DNA of 64,000 nt from Devosia sp. ZB163 (GTDB lineage Bacteria; Pseudomonadota; Alphaproteobacteria; Rhizobiales; Devosiaceae), in NCBI RefSeq assembly GCF_028613635.1, contig NZ_JAQRMY010000001.1, positions 353,778 to 417,777 of the forward strand, given 5' to 3'. Below the pieces are notes generated by a model. The model saw only the letters and a program-made list of their open reading frames with translations, ran no database searches and was not told the DNA's origin. A program made the position numbers and the translations under genes. Below are positions 17,970 to 31,158 of the stretch, piece by piece; position 1 is the stretch's first letter; each line of letters opens with the position of its first letter.

Positions 17970-19640
17970 CTACTCCCCGCTCGGTTCCCCGTGCAGCACC
18001 GGTGCGGCGCCGGCCTGGGTCTTCATCGGCAGGGGTGGGGTCACCGGCCCCTTGCTGGCGAGCGTCGCCTTGAGGGCATTCATCACGGCGATCCGCTGGG
18101 CGTCGTTGGGCGCGCTCTGGAGCTGGTGGCTGAGGTCGATGATGAAGCTCGCATAGGCATTGTGCCAGTCGAGCGTGACCTGCGAGAGGTCGACGCGGCG
18201 CTGAACCGGACGCTCGACCCCGGCAATGCCCTCGGCGCGGAGCTCGAAGGCATCGTCGAGCAGCGGCATCAGCACCTGGTCCGAGGCGAGGCCGTCATCG
18301 TGCATCAGCGCGGCCCTGAGCGCAGCGCGCTCCTCGTCCTCGCCATGGGTGAGGAAGATGGCGCCGTGCGCCGGCAGCCGCTTGGTCACCCAGTTGACCA
18401 GCTCGGAATGGTCGGCATGGGCAGAGTAGTTGCCGAGGCTGCGCACCTGCGCCCGCACCGGCACGAGCTCGGAATGGATCCGTACTTCCTTGGCGCCCGA
18501 CTGGATGATCTGGCCCAGCGTGCCAGGCGCCTGGTAGCCGACGAACAGCACCGTGGCGTTGGCGCGCGGCAGGTTGTTGCGAAGGTGATGCTTGATGCGC
18601 CCGGCATCGGCCATGCCGGAGGCCGACATGACGATGGCGCCGCCGCGGATCGAGTTGATCGCCTTGCTCTCCTCGACGCTCTCGACGATGCGGAAGCGCG
18701 GATCGTTGAACAGTTCGTCCGCGCTGAGCTCGACGTCTTCGAACATCGACGCGTACTTGCGGTAGACACCGGTCACCTTGCTGGCGAGCGGGCTGTCGAG
18801 GAAGACGAGGCTGGGGCTGATCTCGCCGGTCTTGATGAGGTAGCCGATGTCGTGCAGCAGCTCCTGGCTGCGCTCGACGGCGAAGGTCGGGATCACGAGG
18901 TTGCCGCCGCGCGACAGCGCCTCGTTGATCTCCTTTTTCAGCGCGTCCTGGCGCTGCCTGAGCGTGTAGTCCTCGCGCTCGCGCCCGCCGTACGTGGATT
19001 CCGAAAGGATGTAGTCGTAGCCCGAGGGCGCATCCGGAGCGTCCCAGAACACCTTGATGTCGGGGCCGAGGTCGCCGGAAAAGAGAATACGGATCGACTT
19101 GCCGTTGCCGTCCGAAACCTCGACCTCGATCGAAGCTGAGCCGAGGATGTGGCCGGCGTTCCAATAGCACGCACGCACGCCCGGGCCGGGCTCGATCCAC
19201 TCCTCGTACTTGACGCCCTTGCGGTGCCTCAGCACCTCGTTGGCGTCTTCCATGGTGTAGAGCGGCTGGAACGGCGGCTCGGCGCGGCGGCTGCGCTTCA
19301 GCGTCTCGCGGTCGGCCTCGCTCTCCTGGATGCCGGCGGCATCGGGGAGCAGGTACTCGAGGAGGTTATTGGTCGGCTCGGTCGCCCAGATCGGCTTGCG
19401 GTAGCCCTGCTTGGCGAGCTTGGGTAGTAGCCCCGCATGGTCGATATGGGCGTGCGTCAGCAGCAGGAAGTCGATGGCGCGCGGGTCGAACGGGAAGGGC
19501 TTGTAGTTGAGGTCGCGAACCGTCTTGTTGCCCTGGAACATGCCGCAATCGACGAGGAACTGCCCCTTGGGGTGCACCACGCGGTAGCACGAGCCGGTGA
19601 CGGTCCCCGCCGCCCCGTGGAAGTAAAGCGTGACGGTCAT
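17970..19640 (-). CDS. Beta-CASP metallo-beta-lactamase-fold RNA/DNA hydrolase
   Basis: A 556-residue protein of the YSH1/RNase J-like exonuclease family (COG1236 type). The N-terminal metallo-beta-lactamase core has LTHAHIDHAGLLPKL (the HxHxDH motif) and the downstream NAGHILGSASIEV and FSGDLG motifs. The beta-CASP segment includes IPTFAVERSQELLHDI and MSASGMADAGRIKHHL; the RMMBL part has SAHADHSELVNW and FLTHGEDEERAALR. These are the expected metal-binding motifs, so an active nuclease is likely, probably in RNA processing. It stands alone, convergent to the MFS operon. Confidence 0.88.
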   Translation of the reverse strand: MTVTLYFHGAAGTVTGSCYRVVHPKGQFLVDCGMFQGNKTVRDLNYKPFPFDPRAIDFLLLTHAHIDHAGLLPKLAKQGYRKPIWATEPTNNLLEYLLPDAAGIQESEADRETLKRSRRAEPPFQPLYTMEDANEVLRHRKGVKYEEWIEPGPGVRACYWNAGHILGSASIEVEVSDGNGKSIRILFSGDLGPDIKVFWDAPDAPSGYDYILSESTYGGREREDYTLRQRQDALKKEINEALSRGGNLVIPTFAVERSQELLHDIGYLIKTGEISPSLVFLDSPLASKVTGVYRKYASMFEDVELSADELFNDPRFRIVESVEESKAINSIRGGAIVMSASGMADAGRIKHHLRNNLPRANATVLFVGYQAPGTLGQIIQSGAKEVRIHSELVPVRAQVRSLGNYSAHADHSELVNWVTKRLPAHGAIFLTHGEDEERAALRAALMHDDGLASDQVLMPLLDDAFELRAEGIAGVERPVQRRVDLSQVTLDWHNAYASFIIDLSHQLQSAPNDAQRIAVMNALKATLASKGPVTPPLPMKTQAGAAPVLHGEPSGE

Positions 19641-19673
19641 CGGCGGTCTCCGGAATACCTTCGCGAATAGATG

Positions 19674-19784
19674 AAGGCCCCCTCACCCGCCGCTTCGCGG
19701 GTGAGCATGGGGCAGTATCGTGCCGAGCCACCACCTCTCCCTCCGGGGGAGAGGTCGGCCGAAGGCCGGGTGAGCGGGCCTTCG
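19674..19784. repeat. Compound palindromic intergenic repeat
   Basis: The gap between actR and the beta-CASP gene contains gaaggccccctcacccgcc followed by cgcttcgcgggtgag, then ccacctctccctccgggggagaggt, and finally gccgaaggccgggtgagcgggccttc. The ends are roughly complementary to each other and the middle forms its own hairpin. It is a relative of the CCCCTCA...CTCCCC repeats at 10417 and 57504. Confidence 0.65.
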
Positions 19785-19800
19785 GTCTGGCTGAGTTCAT

Positions 19801-20352
19801 TTACTTGGGGGCGCGCTTGGCGAGAATGCGCTGCAGCGTGCGGCGATGCATGTTGAGCCGACGCGCCGTCTCCGAGACATTGCGATCGCACAGCTCATAG
19901 ACGCGCTGGATATGCTCCCAGCGGACGCGATCGGCCGACATCGGGTTTTCCGGCGGCTCCGGCGCCTTGTCGCCGGTGGCGAGCAGGGCGTTGATCACAT
20001 CCTCGGCATCGGCGGGCTTGGACAGGTAGTCGACGGCGCCGAGTTTCACCGCGGTCACCGCCGTCGCGATGTTGCCGTAGCCGGTGAGGACCACGGCGCG
20101 GGCATCCCCGCGCTTCTGGTGGAGGGCCGCGACGACGTCGAGCCCGTTGCCGTCCTCGAGTCTCAGATCGACCACGGCATAGGCCGGGGGCGCTTCGGCC
20201 ACGGCGGCGAGACCGCCCGCCACCGTATCGGCTATGCGGACATCGAAGCCGCGCTTCTGCATCGCCCGCTCGAGGCGGGTGAGGAAGGTTTTGTCGTCAT
20301 CGACCAGCAGCAGGCTGCGGTCACCGGCGAGGAGTTCGTCGACTGTGCTCAT
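19801..20352 (-). CDS. actR: ActR/RegA-type redox response regulator
   Basis: A 183-residue two-domain regulator. The receiver has the acidic pocket LLLVDDDK (about 15-21), phospho-acceptor Asp62 in VVDLRLEDGNG, VVLTGYG and YLSKPA. The C-terminal Fis-type helix-turn-helix is NVSETARRLNMHRRTLQRIL (about 160-179), with the short proline linker of RegA/PrrA/ActR. It controls respiratory, redox and acid-tolerance genes in relatives. The partner kinase gene actS is 51 bp upstream on the same strand. Confidence 0.93.
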   Translation of the reverse strand: MSTVDELLAGDRSLLLVDDDKTFLTRLERAMQKRGFDVRIADTVAGGLAAVAEAPPAYAVVDLRLEDGNGLDVVAALHQKRGDARAVVLTGYGNIATAVTAVKLGAVDYLSKPADAEDVINALLATGDKAPEPPENPMSADRVRWEHIQRVYELCDRNVSETARRLNMHRRTLQRILAKRAPK

Positions 20353-20403
20353 CGGCGCCTGATGTAGGGGGTTTTGGGCAAAAGGTCAAAAAGGAGGCAG
20401 ACT

Positions 20404-21705
20404 TCAGCCTCTTTCGATGGCGGCGCGCGGCCAGACGAGGCGAACCCGGGCATGGCCGTCGGCCGCCTCGTTCTCGAATCTGAGCCGGGCGCCGGTCCGC
20501 TCGAGCAGCGTCTTGGAGATGAAGATGCCGAGCCCCAGCCCGCCGGGCTCCGGACTGTCGGCGTCGCGCGGGCGCGTGGTGAGATAGGGCTCGCCCAGCC
20601 GGGCGATGAGATCGGCCGGAAAGCCCGGGCCGTCGTCGGTGATCGTTACCGTCAGCGCCGCCTTGTCCCAGCTCGTCTCGACGAGCACGGTGCGGTGCGC
20701 GAACTGGGCCGCGTTCTCGATGAGGTTGCCCAGCCCATAGAGAAGGCCGGCGTTGCGCTGCACCACCGGCTCGGGGCCGGCGCCCTTGTCGGTGCGGATC
20801 GAGATCGATTTGCCCATGCCCTCCAGCGGCTTGATTACCTCGGCGAGGAGCTCGCTCACCGGCACCGCGGCGAACGGGTCGCCCGGCGTGTCGCGGAGGC
20901 TGCGGAGCTTGCCCAGGATCTCGCGGCAGCGCGCCGCCTGCGACATTATGAGCTCGGCGTCCTCGCGCACTGGTCCTTCGGGCACCTCGTCGCGCATCTC
21001 GCGCGCGACGAGTGCGATGGTCGAGAGCGGCGTGCCCAGCTCGTGCGCCGCGGCGGCAGCGAGCCCGTCGAGTGCGTTGAGCTGCTCGTGGCGGGAGAGC
21101 GCCAGTTCGGTAGCGGCGAGGGCATCGGCCAGCTGCCGCGCCTCGTGCGCCACGCGGTTGGTGTAGGCGGCGATGAAGATGGTGCCGCACAAGATCGAGA
21201 CCCAGATGCCGATCACATAGACGCGGTCGAAGACGATGCGCTGGTCCGGATCCCAGGGCAGGTCGAGGTGGAAGACCGAGAGGAGCGAGGCGAGGACGAT
21301 CGCGAGACCCGCGAGGACGATCGTCGCCCGGGCCGTCAGCGTCGTCGCCGACACCGATACCGGGGCGAGCAGCAGCAGCGAGAACGGGTTCTGCAACCCG
21401 CCGGTCAGCGCCAGCAGCGCGCCGAGCTGGCAGAGGTCCCAGCCGAGGTGCACCGTCGCAACGGTCGGGCTCAGCCGGTACCCTTCGCCCAGGCGGAACC
21501 CCAGCCACAGGTTGAGCAGCACGGACAGCCCGATGAGCAGCAGGCACTGGGTGAGCGGTAGCGGGAAGCCGAGCCCGAACTCGACGAAGAAGACGCCGAT
21601 CGTCTGGCCCACGATGGCCAGCCAGCGCAGGCCGACCAGCGTTCCGAGCCTGAGCGGCCGCCAGTTGCCGCCGACAACGGCCTGCGAGCTATCCGCCAAT
21701 GCCAT
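20404..21705 (-). CDS. actS: ActS/RegB-type redox sensor histidine kinase
   Basis: A 433-residue kinase with about six N-terminal membrane helices. The quinone-binding heptapeptide GGLQNPF lies at 102-108, the phospho-accepting His221 is in AAAHELGTPLSTI, and Cys260 in QAARCREIL sits 39 residues later, where the redox-active cysteine of RegB is found. The ATP-binding domain has NLIENAAQFA and GLGLGIFISKTLLER. A clear ribosome site (ggaaagga) precedes the ATG. All known redox inputs of the family are therefore present. Confidence 0.93.
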   Translation of the reverse strand: MALADSSQAVVGGNWRPLRLGTLVGLRWLAIVGQTIGVFFVEFGLGFPLPLTQCLLLIGLSVLLNLWLGFRLGEGYRLSPTVATVHLGWDLCQLGALLALTGGLQNPFSLLLLAPVSVSATTLTARATIVLAGLAIVLASLLSVFHLDLPWDPDQRIVFDRVYVIGIWVSILCGTIFIAAYTNRVAHEARQLADALAATELALSRHEQLNALDGLAAAAAHELGTPLSTIALVAREMRDEVPEGPVREDAELIMSQAARCREILGKLRSLRDTPGDPFAAVPVSELLAEVIKPLEGMGKSISIRTDKGAGPEPVVQRNAGLLYGLGNLIENAAQFAHRTVLVETSWDKAALTVTITDDGPGFPADLIARLGEPYLTTRPRDADSPEPGGLGLGIFISKTLLERTGARLRFENEAADGHARVRLVWPRAAIERG

Positions 21706-21905
21706 GAAATGGTCCTTTCCGGGCAGGTTCTTGCTGCCCGCATGGGGACTTTAGCACGCCATTTCAAGGCTAAAAATGCGCGCGGCCGCGCTTGATCCCG
21801 AAACGGACGGGACCACATCCGATCCTGTTCGTGACCTGTAATGTGTCGCGGGATCGGACCGGGGTCCCAGACCTCTCCCGACCCCGCCGTCTTGGGAGAA
21901 GTCCA

Positions 21906-22340
21906 ATGCACACTGCGATTATCAAGCCGCAATGGGGCCCCCTCACCATCGCTTTGATGGTCCTGGGCTTCATTGTCTGGTGGCCGCTCGGCCTCGCCGT
22001 TCTCGCCTACATCCTGTGGGGCGAGATGTTCGGTGGTTCGGCGGAAAAGGCCCAGGGGTTCGTCAATCGATCCCGCGCCTGGGCTGACAAGAACTGCGGC
22101 CCGCGCGGCCACTCCTTCCGCGGCTTCGGTTCGACGAGCGGCAATGCCGCTTTCGACGACTACCGCTCCGAGCAGCTCCGTCGGCTCGAAGAGGAGCGCC
22201 GCCGCCTCGATGAAGAGGTCCACGCGTTCCAAGAATACATGCGGAACCTCCGCATGGCCAAGGATCGCGAGGAGTTCGACCGCTTCATGCGCGACCGCAA
22301 TGGCTCCAAGCCCAACTACGGCGACGGGACGAGCGTCTAG
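21906..22340 (+). CDS. DUF2852 membrane protein
   Basis: A 144-residue protein typical of Hyphomicrobiales. A membrane stretch GPLTIALMVLGFIVWWPLGL (about residues 11-30, extending to 37) is followed by a hydrophilic middle and a coiled-coil-like region rich in Glu and Arg (about 85-125, RRLEEERRRLDEEVHAFQEY). Function unknown. The ATG is preceded by gggagaag. It is divergent from actS and followed by a strong terminator. Confidence 0.8.
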   Translation: MHTAIIKPQWGPLTIALMVLGFIVWWPLGLAVLAYILWGEMFGGSAEKAQGFVNRSRAWADKNCGPRGHSFRGFGSTSGNAAFDDYRSEQLRRLEEERRRLDEEVHAFQEYMRNLRMAKDREEFDRFMRDRNGSKPNYGDGTSV

Positions 22341-22372
22341 CCCCGTCGCATTTCCTCCCTCCTGACGACTGC

Positions 22373-22397
22373 GCGCCCCTTCGGGGGCGCTTTTTTT
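22373..22397 (+). terminator. Rho-independent terminator after the DUF2852 gene
   Basis: Stem gcgcccc / ggggcgc with loop ttcg is followed directly by seven T residues: a textbook intrinsic terminator. Confidence 0.9.
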
Positions 22398-22435
22398 GTT
22401 GCCGGGATCGCGCTCGAATCGGCGAGTATTGCCCC

Positions 22436-23179
22436 ATGAATCTGCTGTTCTCAAAGGCACAGAAGGTGCCGGCGACGACCGTGCTCGACATCGACGGCGA
22501 GCCGGTGACGATCGACGTCAAGGTGAGCGCGCGAGCTCGCAGCTACCGCCTGACGGTTCCCCATCACGGGGCTCCCGTCCTGACCCTGCCCAGTACCGGC
22601 AGGTGGAGCGAGGCCGAGGGCTTTCTCGGTCGCCACCGGGGCTGGCTCGCGGCGCGGCTGAAGCGCAGCGCACCGAGGACGTCCTTTTCTGATGGCGAGC
22701 TTGTCCCGCTGCGCGGCGTACCCCATCGCATCCATGCCACCGGTCGGTTGCGCGGCCGGGTCGAGGTTTCCGAGATCGACGGCGAGCTGAACCTGCTGGT
22801 TCCGGGCGAAGCCATGCATATCCCCCGCCGGCTCACCGAGTGGCTGAAGGGCGAGGCCCAGCGCGATCTCCTCGAGCGCTCGAATGTCCATGCCGCGACC
22901 CTGGGCGTCGTCGTTAAGTCGGTCGCCATGCGCAGCCAGTCGACGCGCTGGGGCTCATGCTCCTCGTCGGGGCGGCTCAACTACAACTGGCGCCTCGTCC
23001 TCGCGCCGCCCTTCGTGCTCGACTATGTCGCGGCGCACGAGGTCGCCCACCTCGTCCACATGAACCACTCGCCCAGCTTCTGGAAGGCGGTGGAGGCGGC
23101 TCTGCCGGACATGACGAGGGGCAAGGCGTGGCTCAAGGCGCACGGCAAGGTGCTGATGGGCTACGGGCTCGCCGAATAG
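22436..23179 (+). CDS. YgjP-like (M48/DUF45) zinc metallopeptidase
   Basis: A 247-residue YgjP/SprT-like protein. The zinc site is DYVAAHEVAHLVHMNHSPSFW: His201-Glu202-His205 with a third ligand likely His211. The family signature SQSTRWGSCSSSGRLNYNWRL precedes it. The cellular role is unknown. It ends one base before the stop of the convergent DUF4189 gene. Confidence 0.9.
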   Translation: MNLLFSKAQKVPATTVLDIDGEPVTIDVKVSARARSYRLTVPHHGAPVLTLPSTGRWSEAEGFLGRHRGWLAARLKRSAPRTSFSDGELVPLRGVPHRIHATGRLRGRVEVSEIDGELNLLVPGEAMHIPRRLTEWLKGEAQRDLLERSNVHAATLGVVVKSVAMRSQSTRWGSCSSSGRLNYNWRLVLAPPFVLDYVAAHEVAHLVHMNHSPSFWKAVEAALPDMTRGKAWLKAHGKVLMGYGLAE

Positions 23180-23180
23180 G

Positions 23181-23558
23181 CTACTGCCCGCGCACGATGC
23201 CCTCGGTCCAGCGGGCGACGATCTCGCAGCCGGTGCGCTGGCAGTAGCCCAGCGCATCGCGATCGGCTTCCGCCTGGCTCTGCCCGGAAGCCGCGCCCCA
23301 GCCGCCGCCACCGACCGCCAGCGCGTAATGGCCCGTCGGCTCGCTCTGCAACCCGATCGCGCAGGTCTGCGGATCGGAGGCACTCTGCTGGCAGTAGCGC
23401 ATGGCGCATTCCGTCGCCTCGCCGAGCGACTGCATGTTGTTGCAGTAGCCATAAGCGAGGCTCTCGGAGAGGGCGACGGCCGTGTAGGCCATCGCGCCGG
23501 GCGCGGTCGCGAGCGGCAGCGCCAATGCGAGGATGCTGCCCAAGAGGGCCCGCCGCAT
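23181..23558 (-). CDS. Secreted DUF4189 protein
   Basis: A 125-residue protein with a signal peptide (ALLGSILALALPLATAPGAMA, cleavage after about residue 24) and a cysteine-rich DUF4189 domain, typical of small periplasmic proteins. The spacing of its cysteines (YCNN, ECAMRYCQQ, TCAIG, YCQRTGC) suggests disulfides. Function unknown. It begins 2 bp after the PBP1A stop, so it is probably co-transcribed with the cell-wall synthase. Confidence 0.8.
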   Translation of the reverse strand: MRRALLGSILALALPLATAPGAMAYTAVALSESLAYGYCNNMQSLGEATECAMRYCQQSASDPQTCAIGLQSEPTGHYALAVGGGGWGAASGQSQAEADRDALGYCQRTGCEIVARWTEGIVRGQ

Positions 23559-23560
23559 CG

Positions 23561-25729
23561 TCAGTTCCCGCCGAAGATGTCGCCGAGCAGGTCGACCAGC
23601 GTGCGCTTGGGCCGCTCCACCGCCGGCTGCTCCATGGGCTGGAGCGCCTGCTGGTCGAGCCCCGGCTGCGTCGTGCCACCCGGCAGTTCGGCGACCGGTA
23701 TGCCCTCGTGCGCCTTGGTCATGAACTGGCTCCAGATCTCGACCGGCACGTTGCCGCCCGAGAGCCTTGTGCCCACGTCGTCGTCGTTACCGAGCCAGAC
23801 GCCCGCCACCATGCGCGAGGTATAGCCAACGAACAGCGCGTCGCGCGACTTCTGCGACGTACCGGTCTTGCCGGCCATCGGCCAGCCGTTGAGCTGGGCG
23901 CGCTTGCCGGTGCCGATCTCGACGGCGGCATGCAGCATGTCGTTCATCTCGGCCACGACATTGGGCTCGATCACGCGGCCCGGGCCGGACGGAACGGCGT
24001 CGTACAGCACCTTGCCGTCGGGGGTCTCGATGCGGGTGATGACATTGGCGATGACGCCGATGCCGCCATTGGCGAAGGGCGCATAGGCGGCCGTGAGCTC
24101 GAGCAGCGAGACTTCCTGCGTGCCGAGCGCGATCGAGGGCACGGCCTGCAGCGGAGAGGAAATGCCCATCCGCATCGCGGCCTCGACCACCTTCTCCGGC
24201 CCCACGTCGTTGGCGAGCAGTGCCGCGACGGTATTGCGCGACAGCGCGAGCGCCGTGCGCAGGGTCATCTCGCCGCCATACTTGCCGTCGGCGTTCTCGG
24301 GGGCCCAGCCATTGATGTCGATGGGACCGTCATTGGCGACGGTGTCAGGCGTGTAGCCCTTCTCCATGCCGGCCAGGTAGACGAAGGGCTTGAAGCTCGA
24401 TCCGGGCTGGCGGCGCGCCGTGACGGCACGGTTGTACTGGCTCTGCTGGTAGTCGACGCCGCCGACGAGGGCCCGCACCGAGCCGTCGACATCCATGGCG
24501 ACCAGGGCGCCCTGGGCGAAGCCACGCTCCTTGCCGTGCTTGGCGACGGCTTCCTTGACCACGAACTCCGCCTCCTTCTGGAGGTCCCAGTTGATCGTGG
24601 TGTGGACGATGACGTCCTCTTTCACCTCGCCCAGATAGGCGGTCATCAGGCTTTCGACCCAGTCGGCGACATAGGACTCGCCGCCCGTCACCTTGGTGCG
24701 GATGGTCTGGCTGGGATCGATCGCGGCGGCCTTGGCTTCGGCCTGGTTGATATAGCCTTCCTTGGCCATCGCCGAGAGGACGAGCCCCTGGCGCGCCTTG
24801 ATCAGCTCGGCCTTGCCCCTGGGGTTGAGGCGCGAGGGCGCCTGCAGCGAGCCGGCGAGGATGGCCGCCTCGCTGAGCGACAGGTTGCGCGCCGACTTGC
24901 CGAAATAGAACTGGGCCGCGGCCTCGATGCCGTACTTCTCGTGCCCGAAATACATGCGGTTGAGATAGAGATCGAGGATGTCGTCCTTGGAGTAGTTCTG
25001 CTCCAGCCACACGGCGAGCAGCGCTTCCTGCACCTTGCGGCCGAGCGTCTGGTCCGGGGTGAGGAACAGGTTCTTGGCCACCTGCTGGGTGATGGTCGAG
25101 GCGCCGCGGGTGACTTCGCCCGCCTGGATCGATTCGAGCGCCACCGAGGCAAGGCCGACGACGTCGACGCCGAAGTGATCGTAGAAGCGCCGGTCCTCGA
25201 TCGCGACGAACGCGGCCGGCACGTAATAGGGCAGTTCGCGCAGCGACACGGCCTCGCCGCCGGACTTGCCGCGGTTCGAGATGAGCTGGCCGTTGGCGGC
25301 GACGATGCGGATGTTGGCGGCGCGGTCCGGTACCTTCCAGGTATCGGCCGAAGGCAGCTGCACGGCGTAATAGACGATGACGGCTGCTGCCGCGAGGCCA
25401 CCCCAGATCCCCAGGATGAAGAGCCAGGAGATGAGCTTGCCGATGACGCCGAACAGCGTCAGCGGACGCTTCTCGCGCCGGCCGCGGCCCTTCTTGGCCT
25501 TGGGCGCCCGTCCACGCGGCTGCTTGCCGCGCGGGGCGCGCTGGGAGCGTTCGTCGTCGACATAGATGGCGCCTTCGTCGAAGCCGGGTTCGACCCGGGC
25601 GCCGCGCGCCGTCTTCTTCGCTGGAGCGGTCCGTTCGGAGCGAGAGCCCTTCTTGGGCGCGCCACCGACGCGGTCTTCCGGCGAAACGTGAAAATCCATG
25701 AACAGGGCCCCGGCATTCTTCTTGCGCAT
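23561..25729 (-). CDS. Class A penicillin-binding protein 1A
   Basis: A 722-residue bifunctional peptidoglycan synthase. A long basic, disordered cytoplasmic N-terminus (about 1-90) precedes one membrane helix (about 97-122). The glycosyltransferase has AFVAIEDRRFYDHFGVD (catalytic Glu178), RGASTITQQVAKNLFL and the KVQEALLAVWLE motif. The transpeptidase has SSFKP, SRN and KTGT. The ATG giving MRKKNAG is chosen; an ATG ten codons later and a TTG 18 codons earlier are alternatives. No OB insert of the ponA type is evident from the length. Confidence 0.93.
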   Translation of the reverse strand: MRKKNAGALFMDFHVSPEDRVGGAPKKGSRSERTAPAKKTARGARVEPGFDEGAIYVDDERSQRAPRGKQPRGRAPKAKKGRGRREKRPLTLFGVIGKLISWLFILGIWGGLAAAAVIVYYAVQLPSADTWKVPDRAANIRIVAANGQLISNRGKSGGEAVSLRELPYYVPAAFVAIEDRRFYDHFGVDVVGLASVALESIQAGEVTRGASTITQQVAKNLFLTPDQTLGRKVQEALLAVWLEQNYSKDDILDLYLNRMYFGHEKYGIEAAAQFYFGKSARNLSLSEAAILAGSLQAPSRLNPRGKAELIKARQGLVLSAMAKEGYINQAEAKAAAIDPSQTIRTKVTGGESYVADWVESLMTAYLGEVKEDVIVHTTINWDLQKEAEFVVKEAVAKHGKERGFAQGALVAMDVDGSVRALVGGVDYQQSQYNRAVTARRQPGSSFKPFVYLAGMEKGYTPDTVANDGPIDINGWAPENADGKYGGEMTLRTALALSRNTVAALLANDVGPEKVVEAAMRMGISSPLQAVPSIALGTQEVSLLELTAAYAPFANGGIGVIANVITRIETPDGKVLYDAVPSGPGRVIEPNVVAEMNDMLHAAVEIGTGKRAQLNGWPMAGKTGTSQKSRDALFVGYTSRMVAGVWLGNDDDVGTRLSGGNVPVEIWSQFMTKAHEGIPVAELPGGTTQPGLDQQALQPMEQPAVERPKRTLVDLLGDIFGGN

Positions 25730-26014
25730 GGCGTTTGATCCGGCTGCAATCCCGTTCGGGGCAGTGCGGTCGCCATGGGGCAATCCGACCGTCTCGCTAG
25801 CCCTGCCAAACCCGGATTCTTCCGGGCCCCTGACTCGCGCGGTCCCCTCGGCTATCCAAGGTAAATGTGGCCGGTTTATGTGGGATTAAGCTGGGCGGAG
25901 CCTGTGTGTTGCGGGTGGGAGACAGGGAGATCACCCCGCAGAACTGCGCACGTACAACCCCTAACTTCCGTCCACCCGGTTCGCGCTAACCTGATCGACG
26001 GGGAGGGGCATGGG

Positions 26015-26523
26015 TTGGCGCTCGACAGCACACCGACGGATACCGACCGGCTGGCGCATCTGCAGTCGCGCCAGCAGCTGGTCGTACTCGCGGTCCTCGT
26101 GACCCTCTATGCGGCACTTCCCGTCGCCCTCGCCCTCGATTTCCTGTGGCAGGTCCCCTTCGGCCTCGCCTCGTCCATTGCCGCGCCCAAGATCGATTCG
26201 GACGCACTGGTGCAGTTCATGGTGCCGCTGGCCAGCGCCGACGGCAGCGTGCTGGAAGCCCTGCACAAGCTGATTCTTCCCCTCGCCGCCCTCTTTCTCG
26301 GTGCGAACTTCGCCATGTTGAGGAACGGCCGGCTGGCGCTCTGGCTCTTCCTCGTTCCTCTCCTCGGAACCGTCGCCGCCCTGCTGGCCGCGAGCCTGAT
26401 CGACGCCTACGGTTCGAGCGCGATCAAGGGAGCCGCGGGACTTCCGATGCTGCTTCGCGACATTGCCAGCAATCTGGGGGTCGTCCTGATGCTGCTGGTC
26501 GGCCAGAACATCGGAGGGGCAAG

Positions 26524-26527
<4 letters not shown>
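26015..26527 (+). CDS. Unknown multi-pass membrane protein
   Basis: About 170 residues with four likely membrane segments (LVVLAVLVTLYAALPVALAL, LHKLILPLAALFLGANFAML, LALWLFLVPLLGTVAALLAA, IASNLGVVLMLLVGQ). A ggggagggg ribosome site lies 7 bp before a TTG start; the frame is open further upstream but without a start supported by a ribosome site. Its stop overlaps the GTG of the next gene (GTGA). I do not recognise the family. Confidence 0.65.
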
Positions 26528-29885
<3,358 letters not shown>

Positions 29886-30033
29886 TCAGGTCAGCAGGTC
29901 CGCTGCGATGGGTCTAGCGGATGGGGCTCGGTTACCCAAGGGAAATGGCTATTTTGAGCCCGTTTTGCAAGGCTTTGCGGCACCTTCTTGTGACATCGGC
30001 TCTGAACGGGAAGCCCGGGACGCCTGAGGCGCA

Positions 30034-31158
30034 CTAGACCCCGTCCGCCAGCCTGCCGTCCCGCACCGTGACCCGCTGGGCATCCTCGCCCAGCGCTTCG
30101 AACAGCATCGGGTCCGTGCCCGTCATGAAGCACTGGGTGCCGAGCCCGTCGAGCGCGGCAAACAGCGCGGCCCGGCGGCTGGGGTCGAGATGGGCCGCCA
30201 CTTCGTCGAGAAGGAGAAACGGCGCAATCCCGGTCGAGCGCTTCACGAGGCGCGCATGAGCGAGGATCAGCCCGATCAGCAGCGCCTTCTGCTCGCCGGT
30301 CGAGCCGAGCGCCGCCGGCATGTCCTTCTGCGCGTGCCGCACCTCGAAATCGATGCGGTGCGGGCCGACGAGCGTCCGGCCTGCGGCGCGGTCCTGGTTG
30401 CGTCCGCGCCGCCAGGTCTCGCGCAGCTCGGCCTCGAGCGCGCTCGAGGACTGCGGCTCGTGCCGATCCTCGAACAGCGGCGTCAGCGCCAGCCGCGCGG
30501 CAGGAAAATTCGCTTCGTCCACCCCGGCAAGGATCAGCGCCTGCAGCTCCTCGAGGCTGTCGGCGCGGGCGAAATGGACCGCCGCCGCGGCGCTCGCCAT
30601 CTGCGCCTCGACCGCGTCGATCCAGATCGGATCGGCATCCTCGTCGACCAGCCGGTTGCGCTGGCGCATGGCCTTTTCGAAATCGGAGACGGCGGCCGAG
30701 TGGCCGGGGATCAGTGTCGTCACCAGCCGGTCGAGGAAGCGGCGGCGATCGCTGGCCGGCCCGGTGAAGAGCCCGTCCATCGCTGGGGTGAGCCAGAGGA
30801 CGCGCAGGTACGCGCTCATCTCCTCGATGGTGCGGGCGTTGGCCCCGTTGATGCGGACACGCCGCCCGCCCTCCGGTCCGCCGGAGCCGGTGCCGATATC
30901 GACCGGACCCTCCGGCGTCTCGATCGTCGAGGCCACGGCCCAGAGCCCGTCCGAACCCTGCGCCGCCACCTCGTCGAAGGCGGCGCCGCGCAGGCCCCGT
31001 CCGGGCGAGAGCAGCGACACCGCCTCGAGCAGGTTGGTCTTGCCCGCGCCGTTCGGCCCCACCAGCACCAGGTGCCGCCCGTCGAGATCGAGGGCGGCCG
31101 AGGCGTAGTTGCGGAAGTGGCTGAGGCGAAGCCGGGAGATGTAGCGGGAGGGGTTCAT
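30034..31158 (-). CDS. recF: RecF, gap-repair and RecA-loading ATPase
   Basis: A 374-residue SMC-like ATPase that binds gapped DNA with RecR and RecO. Walker A is GPNGAGKT (34-41), the ABC signature lies near LGSTGEQKALLIGLIL, and Walker B is PFLLLDEVAAHLD. The ATG overlaps the stop of the upstream HEAT-repeat gene (ATGA), so RecF translation is probably coupled to that unusual neighbour. Confidence 0.96.
   Translation of the reverse strand: MNPSRYISRLRLSHFRNYASAALDLDGRHLVLVGPNGAGKTNLLEAVSLLSPGRGLRGAAFDEVAAQGSDGLWAVASTIETPEGPVDIGTGSGGPEGGRRVRINGANARTIEEMSAYLRVLWLTPAMDGLFTGPASDRRRFLDRLVTTLIPGHSAAVSDFEKAMRQRNRLVDEDADPIWIDAVEAQMASAAAAVHFARADSLEELQALILAGVDEANFPAARLALTPLFEDRHEPQSSSALEAELRETWRRGRNQDRAAGRTLVGPHRIDFEVRHAQKDMPAALGSTGEQKALLIGLILAHARLVKRSTGIAPFLLLDEVAAHLDPSRRAALFAALDGLGTQCFMTGTDPMLFEALGEDAQRVTVRDGRLADGV

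Noticed and set aside
19674-19784. CRISPR-like repeats
   Set aside because: The repeats are palindromic dispersed elements with one or two copies per site, without regular spacers.
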